Assembly (NCBI GenBank): GCA_019166125.1
Contig: JAHTBO010000001.1
Span: 287,066-351,065, forward strand
Length of the DNA stretch: 64,000 nt
Direction of reading: 5' to 3'
DNA from: Alcaligenaceae bacterium CGII-47
GTDB taxonomy: Bacteria; Pseudomonadota; Gammaproteobacteria; Burkholderiales; Burkholderiaceae_B
In this document: positions 59,584 through 64,000 of the stretch, one piece after another
Numbering within the stretch: position 1 is the stretch's first letter
Layout of the letters: the number at the start of each line of letters is the position of its first letter
Notes under the pieces: generated by a model
Databases searched by the model: none
Told to the model about the DNA's origin: nothing
The model's input: only the letters and a program-made list of their open reading frames with translations
Position numbers and translations under genes: made by a program

Positions 59584-60048
59584 TTAAGTCATGGCCCTTT
59601 TACGTGCCCAGCGTGACAATATGCTATCGAGTGCATTGCCAAAGGCTTTGCGATCAGACTGGCTAAAGGTTGATGGCCCGCCCGTGTCGATTCCCACCGA
59701 GCGTAGCTCCTCGAGCATGTCGCGGGTGGCTAGCCGCTCGCGGATTGTGTCCGCAGAGTAAACATCCCCACGAGGGTTCAGCGCCAGCGCACCCTTGCCT
59801 AGCACGTCGGCAGCCAGGGGGATATCGGCGGTGATCACCAGATCTTTGGGTTGTGCATGCGCGACAATGTGTGCATCGGCGACATCAAAACCGTGTGGCA
59901 CTTGAATGGCTCGTATCCACGGAGAGGGTGGGGTGCGCAGCATCTGGTTGGCGACCAGCGTGACGGGGATCTCCCAGCGTTTGGCGGCACGAAATAATAT
60001 TTCCTTGATGACGGCAGGACAGGCATCAGCATCGACCCAGATCTGCAT
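59584..60048 (-). CDS. yaiI: YaiI/YqxD-family protein (UPF0178, DUF188)
   Basis: 154 residues. Family features [35 protein letters not shown]-like [14 protein letters not shown] and the C-terminal [17 protein letters not shown]-like fold in relatives; function unknown. Starts 2 bp after the PobR-type gene, so it is probably co-transcribed. Confidence 0.9.
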   Translation of the reverse strand: MQIWVDADACPAVIKEILFRAAKRWEIPVTLVANQMLRTPPSPWIRAIQVPHGFDVADAHIVAHAQPKDLVITADIPLAADVLGKGALALNPRGDVYSADTIRERLATRDMLEELRSVGIDTGGPSTFSQSDRKAFGNALDSILSRWARKRAMT

Positions 60049-60050
60049 GC

Positions 60051-60953
60051 TTATATTCCTGATATGAATGGGGTGACCAGCGTCCCAGCGTGCTGGCGAA
60101 ATGCTTTGGGGGATAAAGAGGTCATTTTTTTGAAAAACCGGGTGAAATAGGCGGGGTCCGAGAAGCCGAGCTCATAAGAGATCTCGCTGATGGTCATCGT
60201 TGTGTAGACCAAACTGCGCCGAGCCTCCAGCAGCAAGCGTTCGTGGATTAACTCTAGCGGTGACTTGCCTGAGTGACCCCGTGTCACGACATTCAGATGG
60301 GCTGGGCTCAGGCCCAGTTCAGCAGCATAGTAAGCGACATCATGGCGTGAGGTGTGATGGGTCTCGATCAGGCCACTGAAGCGTTCGAAGTGCATATGGC
60401 TTCTTGTGCGTGGCGTGGTGGGTCGGTTCCGGGGCTGATTACGCCTTAACCAGACAAAGATGAGCGTGAGAAGTGCTTCGATCTGCACATTGCGATAATC
60501 GACCTGGCTGGTGTATTCCGTGTTCAGGCAAGTGAACGCGCGATGTAATAGGTCTTGATCATCCTGCTGTCTGATGTGATGGATCTGGGGCAGGACAGGC
60601 AGGCCGCTGCGGTCATCGAGATTATGTGAGAGCTGTGTCAGTAGAGGATAGGCAATCGTCATGACAAAGCCAGTGCAATCGTGGTCAAAGCGAAAGCCAT
60701 GGGTGAATGCCTGTGGGATCTCGATGATCTGCCCGGCCGATAGGGGACATTGCTTTTCATCAAGTTGCACGATCGCATGGCCCTGACTTAAGTATAGAAT
60801 CTGGTACAAGCCAATATGCTTATGTGCTCGGATATGCCAATTATGCAAGGTGCTGCGTGAGGCGATCGTCTCACAATGCACCAGATCGGGCGTCGGCCAT
60901 TCCTCTTGTCCGCCGTATAGCTTGAATATTGGAATGCGTTTTTCTTGATTCAT
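60051..60953 (-). CDS. pobR: AraC-family regulator, PobR type
   Basis: 300 residues. N-terminal cupin sensor ([22 protein letters not shown] ... [15 protein letters not shown]) and C-terminal AraC helix-turn-helix pair ([24 protein letters not shown] ... [22 protein letters not shown]). Divergent from pobA, hence the likely activator that senses 4-hydroxybenzoate. ATG 60953 is preferred to the earlier in-frame start (60986). Confidence 0.85.
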   Translation of the reverse strand: MNQEKRIPIFKLYGGQEEWPTPDLVHCETIASRSTLHNWHIRAHKHIGLYQILYLSQGHAIVQLDEKQCPLSAGQIIEIPQAFTHGFRFDHDCTGFVMTIAYPLLTQLSHNLDDRSGLPVLPQIHHIRQQDDQDLLHRAFTCLNTEYTSQVDYRNVQIEALLTLIFVWLRRNQPRNRPTTPRTRSHMHFERFSGLIETHHTSRHDVAYYAAELGLSPAHLNVVTRGHSGKSPLELIHERLLLEARRSLVYTTMTISEISYELGFSDPAYFTRFFKKMTSLSPKAFRQHAGTLVTPFISGI

Positions 60954-61057
60954 GGATTTTGGAGCCTGAGTATTCCATCCGTACAATTTTAACTGTCAAA
61001 AGTCCATTCAAAAAGTATCTGTGATGGAGGAAGATAGACGCTTACCTTTGCGATCTG

Positions 61058-61079
61058 CATGCCATTAAGGAATGTCATG
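61058..61079. promoter_or_regulatory. dyad upstream of pobA (possible regulator site)
   Basis: CATGCCATT (61058-61066), AAGG, AATGTCATG (61071-61079): 8 of 9 pairs match. It lies 31 bp before the pobA ATG. Candidate binding site for the adjacent PobR-type protein; AraC proteins more often use direct repeats, so this is tentative. Confidence 0.4.
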
Positions 61080-61092
61080 AATCGCGGCTTAA

Positions 61093-62292
<1,200 letters not shown>

Positions 62293-62315
62293 ACTTATTA
62301 CACTAGGAGGAAGAT

Positions 62316-63485
62316 ATGCAATTGATCAAAACTCTGGCGGCATGCGCATTAGCCGCTGCAACGGCAGGTGGCGCACAAGCCGCCGATCTGAAGGTAGGGC
62401 TGGTTCTGCCGCTGTCCGGGCCGTTCGCAGCCTATGGCGCCCAAATCGAGCGGGGTGCCCGTCTTTATATCCAGGAGCATGGCGATACGGTAGCGGGTCG
62501 TAAGGTCGTGCTGATCTCCAAGGACGATACGGGGGTCGCACCGGCGGTGAGCAAACGGCAAGCACAAAACCTGCTGATCCAGGACAAGGTTGATATTCTG
62601 GCCGGGTTTGGCCTGACGCCTTCGGCCTTTGCCGTGGCGCCGCTGGCAACCGAGACCAAAACCCCTATGGTGGTGATGAATGCGGCAACGTCCTCAATTA
62701 CCACTAAATCACCCTATATTCTGCGTACCTCCATGACCCTACCGCAGGTCACGGCGCCGATTGCTACCTGGGCGCTCGCCAACGGCATCAAGACCGTCTA
62801 TACCGTCGTGGCAGATTACGGCCCGGGTCATGATTCTGAGGCGCAGTTCAAAAAGACCTTTACAGCGGGCGGTGGCAAGATCGTCGGCGAGTCGCGCTCA
62901 CCGGTCAGTAGCCCCGATTTCGCGCCTTTTCTACAAAGAGCCAAGGATGCCAAACCTGATGCGGTGTTTTTGTTCATTCCAGCCGGTGAGCAAGGCGTCG
63001 CGTTTGCCAAGGGCTTCAAGGAGCGGGGCCTAGATAAGGCAGGCGTCAAACTTATCGCTACGGGTGATCTGACCGATGAGGATGTGCTCAACGCCATGGG
63101 CGATTCGGCTCTGGGCGTCTACACATCATTCCATTATTCGCAGGCGCATGATTCACCTGAAAATAAGGCGTATACCGCAGCCTACACCAAAGCCTATCCT
63201 GACGGTAATCATCGCCCGAACTTCATGTCTGTGGCAGGCTACGATGGCATGCGCTTGATCTACGATACCCTTAAAAAGACCAACGGAGACGCGAGCGGTG
63301 ACGTCTTTCTCGCTGCGGCCAAGGGCATGAGCTGGGTCAGCCCACGTGGCCCGGTGTCAATTGACCCAGAGACCCGAGACATCATTCAGAACGTGTATGT
63401 TCGTAAGGTTGAACGCGTAGATGGTGTGCTGCAGAACGTAGAGTTCGATAAGATCCCTAACGTTAAGGATCCAGGCAAGGAATAA
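62316..63485 (+). CDS. LivK-type ABC transporter substrate-binding protein (possible aromatic acid binder)
   Basis: 389 residues. Signal peptide ending AGGAQA (about residue 22), then DLKVGLVLPLSGPFAAYGAQIERGARL, GFGLTPSAFAVAPLATETKTPMVVMNA and YDGMRLIYDTLKKTNGD of the branched-chain amino acid binder family. Strong AGGAGG before ATG. Directly behind pobA, so 4-hydroxybenzoate or a related acid is a reasonable ligand. No permease or ATPase genes follow before the next gene on the other strand. Confidence 0.85.
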   Translation: MQLIKTLAACALAAATAGGAQAADLKVGLVLPLSGPFAAYGAQIERGARLYIQEHGDTVAGRKVVLISKDDTGVAPAVSKRQAQNLLIQDKVDILAGFGLTPSAFAVAPLATETKTPMVVMNAATSSITTKSPYILRTSMTLPQVTAPIATWALANGIKTVYTVVADYGPGHDSEAQFKKTFTAGGGKIVGESRSPVSSPDFAPFLQRAKDAKPDAVFLFIPAGEQGVAFAKGFKERGLDKAGVKLIATGDLTDEDVLNAMGDSALGVYTSFHYSQAHDSPENKAYTAAYTKAYPDGNHRPNFMSVAGYDGMRLIYDTLKKTNGDASGDVFLAAAKGMSWVSPRGPVSIDPETRDIIQNVYVRKVERVDGVLQNVEFDKIPNVKDPGKE

Positions 63486-63507
63486 AGAGTTCCTGATCAT
63501 GCGGTAC

Positions 63508-63536
63508 AAAAGGTGTAGCACGGCTACACCTTTTTC
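63508..63536. terminator. bidirectional intrinsic terminator
   Basis: Perfect 12-bp stem AAAAGGTGTAGC (63508-63519) / GCTACACCTTTT (63523-63534) with a 3-base loop ACG; T-run on one side and A-run on the other. Ends both the pobA unit and the convergent AraC gene. Confidence 0.92.
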
Positions 63537-64000
63537 TATGAGTCGGCTGCGCGGTGACTACCCATCTGCTGGCGAAACGTCTTGGGCGATACGCCTGCTA
63601 CACGCTTGAAGAACCGGGTGAAATACCCCGGATCAGCAAAACCAAGTGAATACGATATTGTGTTGATTGTCCGTGTCGTATAAATGAGCTCTCGCCTCGC
63701 CTCTAGCAACAAGCGTTCGTGGATAAGTCGCAAGGCAGACTTATCGGCATGCATTTTGGTGATGACGTTCAGGTGTGCTGGCGTGATGCCAATCCGACTT
63801 GCATAGTAGGCGACCTGATGATGTTCGGTGTAGTGCGCCTCTATTAATTGCGTAAACAGTCCCAAGTGCTTGCTGCTGTGTTCCTTGCCTCGAATCTGTG
63901 GGCCTGCGCTGTGGGCGCTGCATCGGTAGCTCCAGATAAGAATGCACGATAGAAGCGACTCCAGCAATACACCACGATGCGGCGATGGGAGGTTGTGATA
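63536..64000 (-). CDS. second PobR-type AraC regulator, C-terminal part (cut by window end)
   Basis: The frame is open to base 64000, so the gene begins beyond the window; about 154 residues are seen. They hold the AraC helix-turn-helix pair (YYASRIGITPAHLNVITKMHADKS ... ISYSLGFADPGYFTRFFKR) and are clearly related to the regulator at 60051-60953 (shared [12 protein letters not shown] and YFTRFFK). A TTG at 63967 is not the true start. Confidence 0.88.
   Translation of the reverse strand, partial: YHNLPSPHRGVLLESLLSCILIWSYRCSAHSAGPQIRGKEHSSKHLGLFTQLIEAHYTEHHQVAYYASRIGITPAHLNVITKMHADKSALRLIHERLLLEARRELIYTTRTINTISYSLGFADPGYFTRFFKRVAGVSPKTFRQQMGSHRAADS

Overview
The window reads as a chromosomal segment of a betaproteobacterium of the order Burkholderiales, most likely family Alcaligenaceae (relatives of Bordetella, Castellaniella or Advenella). 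This rests on gene content and order (rlmN, a short RodZ-like gene, ispG-hisS-yfgM-bamB-der-hisC-hfq-hflX-hflK-hflC-hisZ-purA, then rpsU-dnaG-rpoD), on an RpoD with a long Lys/Ala-rich N-terminal tail, and on protein style. Genus is inference. The genes are tightly packed: no gap exceeds 300 bp. The largest are 57716-57983, 3720-3938 and 35017-35220, all between divergent genes. I saw no tRNA, rRNA, CRISPR array, transposase or integrase.

Layout. 1-594 is the 3' end of a YhdP/AsmA-like gene, followed by a strong hairpin. 654-3719 (minus) carries gdhA, rho and trxA. 3939-8216 carries parE and parC (topoisomerase IV). 8250-11888 is a three-gene set: a ferredoxin-type flavin reductase, a DadA-like oxidoreductase and a periplasmic solute-binding protein with no permease genes beside it. 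12027-20755 is the main accessory block: a compact, overlapping type IVb pilus operon of the R64/Tcp kind (PilL/TcpQ-like lipoprotein, PilN secretin, PilO2, PilP, PilQ ATPase, PilR, PilS prepilin, PilV minor pilin). It lacks pilM, pilT, a prepilin peptidase and the rci/shufflon segment.

20765-25289 is a purine breakdown cluster: puuD and uraH on the minus strand; a GntR/FCD regulator, puuE and alc on the plus strand. Together they take urate towards ureidoglycolate. The two arms diverge from a short region with face-to-face promoters and a perfect dyad. asnB, alaS and a tusA-like gene follow, then rpsP-rimM-trmD (without the usual rplS), and valS facing them. ndk, rlmN and the long housekeeping series to rpoD fill 35221-55788.

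The right end is catabolic. AcoR (sigma-54 activator, minus) and an acetaldehyde-type dehydrogenase (plus) are separated by a textbook -24/-12 promoter and three copies of an AcoR-like dyad. A PobR-type AraC regulator (with a small yaiI gene behind it) diverges from pobA and a LivK-type binding protein. A second regulator of the same AraC type, cut by the window edge, closes the set. The pattern suggests growth on purines, 4-hydroxybenzoate and C2 compounds.

The most interesting region is the pilus operon. Its first gene appears to join a VirB9/CagX-like domain (type IV secretion core) to a TcpQ domain, and its start codon lies directly behind a terminator-like hairpin. No wholly new system is evident; domain calls are by eye and none were checked by a database search.
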